This document shows positions 30,898-40,096 of a stretch of 64,000 bases of DNA, piece after piece; the stretch's first letter is position 1; every line of letters starts with the position of its first letter. A program made the position numbers and the translations under genes. Location of the stretch: contig JAFKKV010000014.1 in NCBI GenBank assembly GCA_017304475.1, positions 1 to 64,000 on the forward strand, in the 5' to 3' direction. Below the pieces are notes generated by a model, which saw nothing but the letters and a program-made list of their open reading frames with translations, had not been told where the DNA came from and made no database searches. The stretch is from Hyphomicrobiales bacterium. Its GTDB lineage: Bacteria; Pseudomonadota; Alphaproteobacteria; Rhizobiales; Phreatobacteraceae.

Positions 30898-31773
30898 TCA
30901 CCCCCGTCGTGCCGGACGGCTGCCAGTCACCAGGCCGGGGTGCTCGCGAAACGCCGCCTCGATCCAGCGCACCACCGCCGCGACATTGTCGGCGCGGCGC
31001 CGGTCGGGATGGATCAGCAGGAACAGTTCGCGATCGGCAACCGCCTCCGCGTCCCCGGCGCGCATCAGCCGCGGTTCGCCGTCGCCGACCGGCTCGGGCA
31101 GCATCAATTCGCCGCCGAGCGCGACCGCCGCCTCGATCAGCACTTCCAGCTGGCCGGACTTGAGCACGACGCGGGCCTTGGGCCGGAGCCGGTCGAGCAG
31201 CTGCATCTCCGGGAGATGGGCGAATGCGTCGTCATAACGCACGACCGGCGCCCCGGCATGCGCCGCGCCGGCCGCCCGGTAGAGCCGGAATCGGACGGCG
31301 CCGAGCCGCCGGGCGATCGCCTGCTCGTCGGTCGGGCGGGCCAGCCGGATCGAGATATCCGCCTCGCGCCGCTCGAAATTCACGTTGCGGGCTTCGGAGA
31401 CGAAATCCAGCGTGATCAGCGGATGGGCGTCGTGCAGCCTGCCGACCATCGGCGCCAGCACATGGGTCAGCACGAAGCTGAGGCTGGATATGCGCACGCG
31501 CCCGTCGAGCGCGGCCTTGGTGTGGCGCAGCGCGGCCTGCGACCGGTGCGCCGCTTCCGCCATGGCCTTGAGATGCTCCATCGCCCCGGCCAGCACCGGC
31601 GTCGCCACCAGCCGCCCGCCGATGCGATCGAACAGGGTCATGCCGAGCTGGCGTTCGATCCGCGCCAGCCGCCGCGCGGCCGTCGTCTGGTCGACGCCCA
31701 GCGCCCGGCCCGCCTGGGTCAGGGTCCCGGCATCGACGATGCGCCGCAGCAGTTCGAGGTCGTCCCAGGTCAT
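30898..31773 (-). CDS. LysR-type transcriptional regulator
   Basis: A 291-residue regulator with an N-terminal winged helix (MTWDDLELLRRIVDAG and ALGVDQTTAARRLARIERQLG, residues ~1-47) and a C-terminal LysR substrate-binding domain. The ATG at 31773 is chosen over the longer frame because the protein then begins at the helix-turn-helix as the family does. It is divergent from the isochorismatase gene, with two related inverted repeats between them, so it probably controls that gene. Confidence 0.9.
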   Translation of the reverse strand: MTWDDLELLRRIVDAGTLTQAGRALGVDQTTAARRLARIERQLGMTLFDRIGGRLVATPVLAGAMEHLKAMAEAAHRSQAALRHTKAALDGRVRISSLSFVLTHVLAPMVGRLHDAHPLITLDFVSEARNVNFERREADISIRLARPTDEQAIARRLGAVRFRLYRAAGAAHAGAPVVRYDDAFAHLPEMQLLDRLRPKARVVLKSGQLEVLIEAAVALGGELMLPEPVGDGEPRLMRAGDAEAVADRELFLLIHPDRRRADNVAAVVRWIEAAFREHPGLVTGSRPARRG

Positions 31774-31830
31774 CCTGCATCTATGCAGGTTCTGCGCCCA
31801 GGAATACAGATTTACCTGCACTCTCGCAGG
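31774..31830. promoter_or_regulatory. Two LysR-type operator candidates
   Basis: A perfect palindrome CCTGCAT-CT-ATGCAGG (31774-31789) adjoins the LysR start codon, and a second, CCTGCACTCTCGCAGG with CCTGC/GCAGG arms (31815-31830), lies about 41 bases on, centre to centre. The pair of related repeats matches the recognition-site plus activation-site layout of LysR regulators. Confidence 0.6.
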
Positions 31831-31862
31831 CCCTTGAATGATCCGGCGAAGGAGATCCCGAC

Positions 31863-32453
31863 ATGTCCAATCCCACCACCCTTTTCGGCCTGGCCGGTTT
31901 CGTGCCGCAGCCGCCGAAGCTTGCCGGCGCGACGCTGGTCCTGGTCGATTATCAGAACGAATATCTGGAAGGCCCGATCGCCCTGCCCGACGCAAAGGCC
32001 GCGGTCGAGCGTGCCGCCGCGCTGCTGGCCAAGGCGCGCGCCGCCGGCAGCCGGATCATCCACATCGCCCATAAGGGCGGCAAAGGCGGGCTGTTCGACC
32101 GCGAGGACAGGCGCGGCGCCATCATCGATGCGCTGGCTCCCCGCGACGGCGAGACGGTGATCGAGAAGCCGCGGCCGAATTCGTTTTCGGGCACCGAACT
32201 CGCCGCCAGCATCGGCGCGCCGGCGAGTTCGCTCGTCGTCATCGGCTTCATGACGCATATGTGCGTGTCGTCGACGGTCCGGGCGGCCCTCGACCTCGGC
32301 TATTCCACATCGGTGGCGGGCGATGCCTGCGCCACCCGCGACCTGCCCGGCAGCGGCGGCGGCGTGGTCAGCGCCAAGGCGCTGCACGAGGCCGAATTGG
32401 CCGCGCTGGCCGATCGCTTCGCCGGCGTGTTCCCGGTGGCCGCCTTCGCCTGA
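31863..32453 (+). CDS. Isochorismatase-family cysteine hydrolase
   Basis: A 196-residue alpha/beta hydrolase of the isochorismatase/nicotinamidase family. The catalytic triad is visible: Asp in LVLVDYQNEY (about residue 25), Lys in AHKGGKG (about 63-69) and Cys in FMTHMCVSS (about 138). Substrates in the family include isochorismate, nicotinamide and biuret; the sequence does not tell which. AAGGAG precedes the ATG. The neighbour LysR gene probably regulates it. Confidence 0.9.
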   Translation: MSNPTTLFGLAGFVPQPPKLAGATLVLVDYQNEYLEGPIALPDAKAAVERAAALLAKARAAGSRIIHIAHKGGKGGLFDREDRRGAIIDALAPRDGETVIEKPRPNSFSGTELAASIGAPASSLVVIGFMTHMCVSSTVRAALDLGYSTSVAGDACATRDLPGSGGGVVSAKALHEAELAALADRFAGVFPVAAFA

Positions 32454-32477
32454 GCGGCTTCGTTCGGACCGGCAATG

Positions 32478-32508
32478 GTGACGCGAAGCGTGAACCGCTT
32501 CGCGTCAC
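32478..32508. terminator. Bidirectional terminator-like hairpin
   Basis: A perfect 13-bp stem (GTGACGCGAAGCG, 32478-32490, with CGCTTCGCGTCAC, 32496-32508) and a 5-base loop lies between the convergent isochorismatase and pheT genes. No U tract follows on either strand. Confidence 0.7.
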
Positions 32509-32514
32509 GGACGG

Positions 32515-34932
32515 TCAGCCCCGGAGGCTGCCGCCGGTCTTCTTGGCGACATCGGCGACGATCCGGGCGCTGACCGCCTCGATCTCGGCTTCGGTCAGCG
32601 TCTTCTCGCGCGGCTGCAGCGTCACCGCCAGCGCCACCGACTTCTTGTCGGGGTCGATGCCCTTGCCTTCATAGACGTCGAACACCGCGACATTGGTGAC
32701 CAGCTGCTTGTCGGCGCCCTGTGCCGCCTTGACGATATCGCCGGCCTTGACCTTGCGATCGACCACGAAGGCGAAATCACGCTCGACCGGCTGGAACGCC
32801 GAGAGAGCGAGCTGCGGCTTGGCACGGGTCGGCCGCGCCTTGGGCGCCGGGATCTTGTCGAGGATCAGTTCGAAGGCGACCACCGGTCCCTTGGCGTCGA
32901 GCGCCTCCAGGACTTTCGGATGCAACTCGCCGAACCAGCCGAAGACATTCTGCGGGCCCATTTGCAGCGTGCCGGAACGGCCCGGATGGAACCAGGAGGG
33001 CCCGCCCGGAACCACCTGGACGGCGCCGACCGACAGGCCGGCGGCCGAGAGCACCGCGAGCGCATCGGCCTTGGCGTCGAACAGGTCGACCGGGCCGGAG
33101 CCCTGCCAGTGCCGCCCGGTCCCATCGGGCCTGGCGAGGCCGCGCCGGACACCGGCGGCCGCGATCAGCTGATCCTCGGGCCGGTCGCCGCGGAACACCT
33201 GGCCGACCTCGAACAGGGCGACGTCGCCATAACCGCGATCGGCATTGCGCTGCGCCGAGGCGACCAGGCCCGACAGCAGGGTCGGCCGCATGTCGGAGAG
33301 ATCGGCGGCGATCGGATTGGCCAGCGCAAGCGACGGCTGGCCGCCGCCGAACAGCTCGGCCTGGGCCTTGGAGATGAAGCTCCAGGTCACCGCCTCGATC
33401 AGGCCGCGGCTGGCTAGCGTCCGCTTGGCGGCGCGCGTGCGCTTCTGGATCTGCGTCAGCACCGGCTTCGGCACCGTGCCGCCGCGATCGAGCGGCACCG
33501 AGGGCACCCGGTCGACGCCGGCGATGCGCATGATCTCTTCGGTGAGGTCGGCCTTGCCGTAAACATCCGGCCGCCAGGACGGCGGCACGACCTTCACCAC
33601 CGGACCGTTGCCGGAGACCATGAAGCCGAGGCTTTCCAGGATGCGCTTGGATTCCCGGTCGGAAATCTCGAGCCCGGTCAGACGCTGGGTTTCGGTGAAG
33701 GGGAAATTGATGATCAGGTCGGTGTCCGGGATCTGGCCGGCCAGCGTCAGCTCGGAGGCCTCGCCGCCGCAGAACTCGATCACCAGCCGGGTGGCGAGAT
33801 CGGCGCCCGGCACCGTGTAGTTCGGGTCGACGCCGCGCTCGAAGCGGTAGCGGGCATCGGTGATGATGCCGAGATTGCGGCCGGTGCGGGCGATGTCGAT
33901 CGGATCCCACAGCGCCGATTCGATCAGCACGTCGGTGGTGTTCTCGTCGCAGCCGGAATGCTCGCCGCCCATCACGCCGGCGATCGATTCCACCCCGTTG
34001 TCATCAGCGATGACGGTCTCGTTGCCGGTCAGGCCATAGATCCGGCCGTCCAGCGCCAGCACGGTCTCGCCGCCCTTCGAGCGGCGCACCACCAGCGTGC
34101 CGGCGACCTTGCGGGCATCGAAGACATGCAGCGGCCGGCCGCGGTCGAACGTGATGTAATTGGTGATGTCGACCAACGCATTGATCGGCCGGAGGCCGAT
34201 GGCGGTGAGCCGGCGCTGCATCCACTCGGGCGAAGCGACGTTCTTGACGCCGCGCACCAGGCGCAGCGCGAAAGCCGGGCAATATGTCTCCTCGCCGGGG
34301 GCGAATTGAAGCTCGACCTTCTGCGGGCACGGAAAACCGCCCTTGATCGCCTCGGTGCGCTCGTTCTTCAGCTTGCCGAGGCCGGCGGCCGCGAGATCGC
34401 GGGCAATGCCGTGGATCGAGGTGCAGTCCGGCCGGTTCGGCGTCAGGTTGATCTCGATGACCGGATCGGAGAGCCCGGCATAATCGGCGTAGCGCTGGCC
34501 GAGCGGCGCATCGGCCGGCAGGTCGATGATGCCGTCATGGTCCTCGGAGATTTCCAGTTCGGCCGCCGAGCACAGCATGCCGCGGCTTTCGACGCCCCTG
34601 ATGGTGCCGATGCCGAGCGTGATCTTCTTGCCCGGAATATAGGTGCCGGGCGGAGAGAACACCGATTTCATGCCGGTGCGCGCATTCGGCGCGCCGCAGA
34701 CCACCTGGACCGGTTCGCCCGAACCGGTATCGACCATGCAGACCCGCAGGCGATCGGCATTGGGGTGCTGCTCGGCCGAAATGACATAGGCGATGGTGAA
34801 GTCTTGCAACTTCGCGCCGGGATCCTCGAGATTTTCGACCTCCAGGCCGATGCGGGTCAGCGTCTCCGTGATGTCCGAGAGCGACGCATCGGTGTCGAGG
34901 TGGTCCTTGAGCCAGGAGAGGGTGAATTTCAT
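32515..34932 (-). CDS. pheT: Phenylalanyl-tRNA synthetase beta subunit
   Basis: An 805-residue beta chain of the alpha2-beta2 enzyme, in usual length for alphaproteobacteria. It begins [14 protein letters not shown], has the tRNA-binding EMAP-like OB fold (about 40-150), B3/B4 editing domain (about 205-375), B5 domain, the catalytic-like core and the C-terminal FDX-ACB anticodon-binding domain ([10 protein letters not shown] near 714). It is the last gene of the pheS-ASCH-pheT run, with its ATG overlapping the ASCH stop (ATGA). Confidence 0.97.
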   Translation of the reverse strand: MKFTLSWLKDHLDTDASLSDITETLTRIGLEVENLEDPGAKLQDFTIAYVISAEQHPNADRLRVCMVDTGSGEPVQVVCGAPNARTGMKSVFSPPGTYIPGKKITLGIGTIRGVESRGMLCSAAELEISEDHDGIIDLPADAPLGQRYADYAGLSDPVIEINLTPNRPDCTSIHGIARDLAAAGLGKLKNERTEAIKGGFPCPQKVELQFAPGEETYCPAFALRLVRGVKNVASPEWMQRRLTAIGLRPINALVDITNYITFDRGRPLHVFDARKVAGTLVVRRSKGGETVLALDGRIYGLTGNETVIADDNGVESIAGVMGGEHSGCDENTTDVLIESALWDPIDIARTGRNLGIITDARYRFERGVDPNYTVPGADLATRLVIEFCGGEASELTLAGQIPDTDLIINFPFTETQRLTGLEISDRESKRILESLGFMVSGNGPVVKVVPPSWRPDVYGKADLTEEIMRIAGVDRVPSVPLDRGGTVPKPVLTQIQKRTRAAKRTLASRGLIEAVTWSFISKAQAELFGGGQPSLALANPIAADLSDMRPTLLSGLVASAQRNADRGYGDVALFEVGQVFRGDRPEDQLIAAAGVRRGLARPDGTGRHWQGSGPVDLFDAKADALAVLSAAGLSVGAVQVVPGGPSWFHPGRSGTLQMGPQNVFGWFGELHPKVLEALDAKGPVVAFELILDKIPAPKARPTRAKPQLALSAFQPVERDFAFVVDRKVKAGDIVKAAQGADKQLVTNVAVFDVYEGKGIDPDKKSVALAVTLQPREKTLTEAEIEAVSARIVADVAKKTGGSLRG

Positions 34933-35354
34933 GGGCGGGATTCCGGCCTTTCGAACACGTCGAGCAGCTTGAAGTGCTCACAGACGACTTGCATGTCTTC
35001 GCTGAAGGTGCCTTGGCGGCTGAAATAACCGCGATGGGCGGTGCGCCAGGACGCCAGTGTCCGGTCGTCTTCACCTTCCTCGAAGGCGAAGGCCTGGTCG
35101 ACCTCGCTAAATCGCTTCCGGGCGACGGCGGTCGTCTCGATGGCGCAGACGGGCTCGCCCCGGCCGTCGAGGATCACGCTGACCTCGCCGACCCGCGGCA
35201 TGATGTTGGCCTCGCACGCGGCCAGCGACTCGCAGGTCGCCCGTTTGGTGCCCGACAGCACCAGAGCGAGCAGTTCGTCGGCCAGCGCCGGGCTGTCGCC
35301 GAACGACCAGCGCGGCGCTCCGCGGTAGATCTCGGGGACCGGTTCCGCCGTCAT
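34929..35354 (-). CDS. ASCH domain protein encoded between pheS and pheT
   Basis: A 141-residue protein with an ASCH fold (PUA-like beta barrel): [27 protein letters not shown] and the region [20 protein letters not shown] are characteristic of ASCH domains, which are thought to bind RNA or modified nucleotides. It overlaps both neighbours by four bases (ATGA at each junction) so the three are one coupled unit. The frame is open far upstream, but that part lies inside pheS. A role linked to tRNA is inferred from position only. Confidence 0.88.
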   Translation of the reverse strand: MTAEPVPEIYRGAPRWSFGDSPALADELLALVLSGTKRATCESLAACEANIMPRVGEVSVILDGRGEPVCAIETTAVARKRFSEVDQAFAFEEGEDDRTLASWRTAHRGYFSRQGTFSEDMQVVCEHFKLLDVFERPESRP

Positions 35355-36433
35355 GTGCTGAGCCCGCCGGCGAGCGTCGGCAGGTCCAGGGGACGGAAGC
35401 CGTAATGCGCCAGCCAGCGCACATCCGCCTCGAAGAACTGCCGGAGATCGCTGATGCCATATTTCAGCATGGCGATGCGATCGATGCCCATGCCCCAGGC
35501 AAAGCCCTGATAGACGTCCGGATCGAGCCCGCAATTGCGGATGACGTTCGGGTGCACCATGCCGCAGCCGAGGATTTCCAGCCAATCCTCGCCCTCGCCG
35601 AAGCGGATCTCGCCGCCCTGGCGGCTGCACTGGATGTCGACCTCCATCGAAGGCTCGGTGAACGGGAAGAAGGACGGCCGGAACCGCATCTTCACCTGGT
35701 CGACCTCGAAGAAGGCCTTGCAGAACTCCTCGAGGATCCAGCGCAGGTGGCCGATATGGCTGCCCTTGTCGATCACCAGACCCTCGACCTGGTGGAACTG
35801 CGGCGTGTGGGTCGCGTCCGAATCGATGCGATAGGTGCGGCCGGGACAAATGACCCGGATCGGCGGCTGCTGGGTCAGCATGGTGCGCACCTGCACCGGG
35901 CTCGTATGGGTGCGCAGCAGCATCCGCTCGCCGTCGGCCTTCGGATTGAAGAAGAAGGTGTCGTGCATTTCCCGGGCCGGATGGCCCAGAGGGAAATTCA
36001 GCTTGGTGAAATTGAGGTCGTCGGTCTCGATATCGGGCCCTTCGGCGACCGAAAATCCCATATCGGCGAAGATCGCGGTCAGTTCGTCGAAGACCTGCGA
36101 CAGCGGATGGATGCGGCCGGTCTCCGACGGGCTTTCGCGCACCGGCAGCGTGACGTCGACGGTTTCCGCGGCGAGCCTGGCATCGAGCGCCGCCGCCTTC
36201 AGGATGTCGCGCCGCGCGGCGAGCGCCTCGCTCACCTTGTCCTTCACCGCATTGATGGCGGCGCCCGCCGCCTTGCGTTCGTCGGGCGCCATCTGGCCGA
36301 GGGTGGCCAGCAGGGCCGAGACGGAGCCCTTCTTGCCGAGCGCCGAAACCCGCACGGTTTCGAGCGCCGCCTCGTCGGCGGCCGCCGAGACGGCGGTCAG
36401 GAGGTCATTTTCGAGAGAGACGAGATCGGTCAT
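35351..36433 (-). CDS. pheS: Phenylalanyl-tRNA synthetase alpha subunit
   Basis: A 360-residue class II synthetase subunit carrying the catalytic core. Motifs: [19 protein letters not shown] near 105, HDTFFF near 158, [14 protein letters not shown] segment ([12 protein letters not shown]) near 213, and the motif 3 region [14 protein letters not shown] near 318. The N-terminal ~100 residues are the tRNA-binding coiled coil. The first gene of pheS-ASCH-pheT; it follows the Rieske gene after 61 bases. Confidence 0.97.
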   Translation of the reverse strand: MTDLVSLENDLLTAVSAAADEAALETVRVSALGKKGSVSALLATLGQMAPDERKAAGAAINAVKDKVSEALAARRDILKAAALDARLAAETVDVTLPVRESPSETGRIHPLSQVFDELTAIFADMGFSVAEGPDIETDDLNFTKLNFPLGHPAREMHDTFFFNPKADGERMLLRTHTSPVQVRTMLTQQPPIRVICPGRTYRIDSDATHTPQFHQVEGLVIDKGSHIGHLRWILEEFCKAFFEVDQVKMRFRPSFFPFTEPSMEVDIQCSRQGGEIRFGEGEDWLEILGCGMVHPNVIRNCGLDPDVYQGFAWGMGIDRIAMLKYGISDLRQFFEADVRWLAHYGFRPLDLPTLAGGLST

Positions 36434-36494
36434 GGGAAAGGCCGCGAATGAGGAGGCTTCGTTTCGCTTGGGGCGATGGCGGGGTCAAGCATTA

Positions 36495-37553
36495 CTAGCT
36501 GCGCCAGCGTAGCGTCATGGGCCGGAGCGGGTTTTCGAACGGCTTGCCGTCGGCCTGGGCCTTCAGGAAGGCGTCCTTCACCCGCATCCACCAGCGCGCC
36601 TGGGTGTCGGCATCGTTGATCAGCATCAGGTTGGGCTGGTGCACCAGGCCCTCGCGCTGCTGGATCACCACGCGCCGGTCCTGGTCCAGGAACACCCGCA
36701 TCAGGTGCTCGAAGACCGGCTTGAAGGTCGACATCCAGCCGGCCGAGACCCAGAAGAACTGATGCACCTCGGTCTCGCCCTCGTTGAGCGGCGTCAGCGC
36801 AGTCAGCCCGGTCGCCTGGTATTTGGCGCCGCGGATATTCTCGATGCGCAGGCCCGGCAGCATATAGCTGATCTCGGTGGTCACCGGCGTGCCCAGGATC
36901 TTGTAGGCGATGTTCTGCGGCGGCAGTTCATGCCTGACCATCGACCAGCCGAGCTCCGAGGGTGCGAATTTCTTCTCCTTCGGCCGGAGCTTCTTGGCGC
37001 CCTTCTTGAACCACCAGGAGGTGTGCACATAGGCCGCGTGCGTCGGGTCCATCAGGCCGAAGGCGGCATGGTCGACCGAGCAGTGGAACGGCAGCATGAT
37101 GTGGAATTTCGGCCCCACCGCATCGGCGAAATCGGGCATGACAGGCGGTTCGGGCTGGCCGGCCTCGGCCGGCGTCTCGCCGTTCCTGGCAAAGAAGATC
37201 CAGATCAGGCCCTGCCGTTCGACGCAGGGGTAGGAACCGCATTTGATCTTGCCGAGGTCCATTTGCTGGCCCTCGCGCAGCGACGGGATCTCGACGCAGG
37301 CGCCCGACGTGTCGAAGCGCCAGCCGTGATAGCAGCACTGGATGCTCTGGCCGTCGAACTGGCCATAATGCAGGGGAATGCCGCGATGCGGGCAGACGTC
37401 GCGAATGGCGAAGACCTCGCCGCTCGCCGAGCGTCCCATCAGGACGGGTTCGCCGACCAGCACCTTGTTCAGCATCTTGCCGGGCTTGAGGTCGCGGCCC
37501 GGGGCCGCGACATACCAGAGACCCTTGATCAGTTCGGCTGTCAGTCCCTGCAT
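36495..37553 (-). CDS. Rieske 2Fe-2S aromatic ring-hydroxylating dioxygenase, alpha subunit family
   Basis: A 352-residue oxygenase subunit. The Rieske cluster motif is CPHRGIPL ... CCYHGW (about residues 46-70, CxH-n-CxxH). A non-haem iron site is suggested by DHAAFGLMDPTHAAYVH near residue 158-174. Relatives demethylate or hydroxylate aromatics such as vanillate; a substrate cannot be inferred, and no ferredoxin or reductase gene is near. The start at 37553 follows a GGAG site. It sits between the rplT terminator and pheS. Confidence 0.88.
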   Translation of the reverse strand: MQGLTAELIKGLWYVAAPGRDLKPGKMLNKVLVGEPVLMGRSASGEVFAIRDVCPHRGIPLHYGQFDGQSIQCCYHGWRFDTSGACVEIPSLREGQQMDLGKIKCGSYPCVERQGLIWIFFARNGETPAEAGQPEPPVMPDFADAVGPKFHIMLPFHCSVDHAAFGLMDPTHAAYVHTSWWFKKGAKKLRPKEKKFAPSELGWSMVRHELPPQNIAYKILGTPVTTEISYMLPGLRIENIRGAKYQATGLTALTPLNEGETEVHQFFWVSAGWMSTFKPVFEHLMRVFLDQDRRVVIQQREGLVHQPNLMLINDADTQARWWMRVKDAFLKAQADGKPFENPLRPMTLRWRS

Positions 37554-37660
37554 GCTGTCTCCGCACCGAAGCATGAGCCGGGCCGGCCAAACCTGCCGTC
37601 CGGTCGATCATGCGAGATTTCCAATGAACCGCCGCCGTCCGCCTCTCGGCCGTCCGAGAA

Positions 37661-37699
37661 CAAAAAAGCCCGCGCAACCCCTGAAGGGTCGCGCGGGCT
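37661..37699 (-). terminator. Intrinsic terminator of rpmI-rplT
   Basis: On the minus strand AGCCCGCGC pairs with GCGCGGGCT (plus-strand 37667-37675 and 37691-37699) and is followed by six U (plus-strand A 37662-37667). It begins 27 bases after the rplT stop. Confidence 0.93.
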
Positions 37700-37725
37700 G
37701 AATTTTGTGACCTCTTAAGTCGAGG

Positions 37726-38091
37726 TCAGGAAGCTGCCGGCAGCGAACCCTTGGCCTTTTCGACCAGGGCCGTAAAGCCTTCCGGCGCGGTGATGGCGAG
37801 GTCCGAGAGAACCTTGCGGTCGACCGCGATGCCGGCGCCGATCAGGCCGGCAATGAAACGCGAATAGGTCAGGCCGTGCTCGCGGACAGCGGCATTGATG
37901 CGCTGGATCCACAGAGCCCGGAAATTGCGCTTCTTCACGCGACGGTCGCGCGTGGCGTACTGCATCGACTTGTCGACGGCAGCCTTCGCGGCGCGGATGG
38001 TGTTCTTGCGACGACCGCGGAAGCCGGTAGCGGCCTTCAGGGTCTTCTTGTGCTTGGCGTGTGACGTTACGCCTCTTTTAACGCGAGCCAT
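37726..38091 (-). CDS. rplT: 50S ribosomal protein L20
   Basis: A 121-residue basic protein beginning [16 protein letters not shown] with the conserved [15 protein letters not shown] and [16 protein letters not shown] blocks. L20 is essential for early 50S assembly. It is cotranscribed after rpmI (45 bases apart) as in most bacteria. Confidence 0.98.
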   Translation of the reverse strand: MARVKRGVTSHAKHKKTLKAATGFRGRRKNTIRAAKAAVDKSMQYATRDRRVKKRNFRALWIQRINAAVREHGLTYSRFIAGLIGAGIAVDRKVLSDLAITAPEGFTALVEKAKGSLPAAS

Positions 38092-38136
38092 GACTGATCT
38101 CCTTCAAATCCGTTGAGTGTTCCTGAAAACTGCTGA

Positions 38137-38337
38137 TCAGCCGTTCGGCAGGAAGTACTTCTTGACGTTGTCGCCGTCGGTTTTGAACAAGATCGCAGTG
38201 CCGCGGTGTTCGCGGATCTGCTTGGTGGTCCGCTTGATCATGCCGTGCCGCTTGCCGGACTGGGTGTATTTCACCTTGCCGGTCGAGGTCAGCGAAAAGC
38301 GCTTCTTGGCGCCCGATTTGGTCTTCATCTTGGGCAT
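38137..38337 (-). CDS. rpmI: 50S ribosomal protein L35
   Basis: A 66-residue basic protein, [17 protein letters not shown] at the start, standard length. It is the first gene of rpmI-rplT. The usual upstream gene infC is not here; the plus-strand Bug gene lies upstream instead. Confidence 0.98.
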   Translation of the reverse strand: MPKMKTKSGAKKRFSLTSTGKVKYTQSGKRHGMIKRTTKQIREHRGTAILFKTDGDNVKKYFLPNG

Positions 38338-38595
38338 TTGGCTCTCTTAGACTGTTGCGAGATCAGCCCGGCCGCGCTTTCGAACGGCTGGACAATCTCA
38401 AGAATGCTCCGATGAGCGTTCGGGACCGCCACGGCAGCCCTTAATCAGCCGGGCGATCCGAAGCGCGGGCCTATACAGGACAATCGGCCGCGGGACAAGG
38501 GCTTGTCCCTATGGCCAACGGTCCGGCACCCCGGCATCCTGCACGCCGGGATGAAACATGCGCCGCATGAACGGCGCAGCATGGGAGGAGCAGAA

Positions 38596-39585
38596 ATGAC
38601 CGACGCGATCATCACACGCCGTGGCGCCATGGCCGGCCTTGCCGCGGCGGGCCTGCTGCCGGCCACGGCATCGCGCGCGCAAACCTATCCGAACCGGCCG
38701 GTGCGATGGCTCGTCGGCTATCCCGCGGGCGGCGGCACCGATGTGCTGGCCCGCCTCCTCGGTGCCGCCATGTCGCCGGAGCTCGGCCAGCAGATGGTGA
38801 TCGAGAACCGGCCGGGCGCCGCAACAAACCTTGCGGCGGGCGAAGCCGCCCGCGCCGAGCCCGACGGCCACACCGTGTTCACTGCCGGCATCGAGACCCT
38901 GGTCTATAATCCGGCGCTCTATAAGTCGCTGCCCTTCGATCCCGACAAGGATCTCCGGCCGGTGGCGCTGACCGCCCGCTTCCACCTGCTGCTGACGGTC
39001 AGGAAGGACTCGCCCATCACCAGCGCGGCCCAACTGGTCGCACGTGCCAAGGCTGCCCCGGAGGCGACCAATTACGGCTCGCCCGGTCTCGGCTCGCCGC
39101 ACCACCTGGCCATGGAACGCCTCTTGAAGGAGGCGGGCGTCAAGCTGACCCATGTGCCCTATCGCGGCATGGCGCCTGTGATCAACGACATGCTGGCGGG
39201 CGTCATGGAGGTGGCCTTTGTCGATTTCGCCGCGGGCCGCAGCGTGCTGGTCGACGGCACGCTGCGCCCGCTCGCGGTGGCGTCGGCCAGCCGCCTCGCC
39301 GCCCTGCCCGACGTCCCGACGGTCACCGAAGCGCTCGGCCTTCGCGATTTCCAGGCCTATGCCTGGCAGGGCGTGGTGGTGCCCGCCAAGACGCCCGATC
39401 CGATCGTCGCCCGGCTGAGCGATGTGGTGGCGAAGGCGCTGAAGCAGGAGACGATACGCACGCGCATGGTGGAAATCGGGCTCGACCCGCTGACCGGCGG
39501 CCCGGCGGAATTCGCCGCGCTCCTGAAAGCCGACCGCGACATCTGGTGGCCGATCATCCGTGATCTCGGCATCAGGCTGGAGTGA
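38596..39585 (+). CDS. Bug/TctC-type tripartite tricarboxylate transporter solute-binding protein
   Basis: A 329-residue periplasmic binding protein. The signal peptide has a twin-arginine pattern (ITRRGAMAGLAAAGLL, then ASRA/Q), so Tat export is likely. Family motifs follow: YPNRPVRWLVGYPAGGGTDVLAR with VENRPGA-like VIENRPGAATN, and FDPDKDLRPVAL. Bug proteins bind carboxylates with high affinity. The membrane subunits TctA/TctB are not adjacent, so it is an orphan. Start at 38596 follows GGGAGGAG. Confidence 0.9.
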   Translation: MTDAIITRRGAMAGLAAAGLLPATASRAQTYPNRPVRWLVGYPAGGGTDVLARLLGAAMSPELGQQMVIENRPGAATNLAAGEAARAEPDGHTVFTAGIETLVYNPALYKSLPFDPDKDLRPVALTARFHLLLTVRKDSPITSAAQLVARAKAAPEATNYGSPGLGSPHHLAMERLLKEAGVKLTHVPYRGMAPVINDMLAGVMEVAFVDFAAGRSVLVDGTLRPLAVASASRLAALPDVPTVTEALGLRDFQAYAWQGVVVPAKTPDPIVARLSDVVAKALKQETIRTRMVEIGLDPLTGGPAEFAALLKADRDIWWPIIRDLGIRLE

Positions 39586-39733
39586 GCCGGGCGACGTCGG
39601 CAGGGTTTAGCCATCGCCATGGCCCGAGCCGATGATGGCCCGCGCAGGGCAAACCGCAGCCCGGCGTCGCGGGCCGTAGCCTGGCGCGCCAAACCGCGCT
39701 AGCACTTCCCGACCTTTGCAGGAGGAGACATCA

Positions 39734-40042
39734 ATGGCCAAGGGCTACTGGATCGCGCGCGTCGACGTCAACGACGCCGAGTCCTACAAGAATTACGTCG
39801 CCAAGAACGGCATCGCCTTCGCCAAATTCGGCGGCCGCTTCGTCGTGCGCGGCGGCAAGTTCGAGACGCTGGCCGGCGTCAGCCGGGCGCGCAACGTCGT
39901 CATCGAGTTCCCGAGCTACGACCAGGCCCTGGCCTGCTGGCACTCGCCCGAATATCAGGCGGCCAAGGCCGAGCAGAAGGGCGGCGCGATCATGGATGCG
40001 ATCGTCATCGAGGGCTATGAGGGCGCCCAGCCCGGCGAATGA
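39734..40042 (+). CDS. DUF1330 domain protein
   Basis: A 102-residue protein of the DUF1330 family (dimeric alpha-beta barrel fold), with the typical start KGYWIARVDVND and the pattern FVVRGGKFE ... VVIEFPSYDQALACWHSPEYQ. The function of the family is unknown. AGGAGG, 6 bases before the ATG, gives a strong ribosome-binding site. It stands alone. Confidence 0.92.
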   Translation: MAKGYWIARVDVNDAESYKNYVAKNGIAFAKFGGRFVVRGGKFETLAGVSRARNVVIEFPSYDQALACWHSPEYQAAKAEQKGGAIMDAIVIEGYEGAQPGE

Positions 40043-40056
40043 TGCGCTCGGCGGAG

Positions 40057-40079
40057 CCCGGCCGGGATCACCGGCCGGG
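40057..40079. terminator. Terminator-like hairpin between DUF1330 gene and ccr
   Basis: CCCGGCCGG (40057-40065) and CCGGCCGGG (40071-40079) form a perfect 9-bp stem with loop GATCA, between two convergent genes. No U tract follows. Confidence 0.65.
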
Positions 40080-40096
40080 TTCCGACAGGCCCGGGA

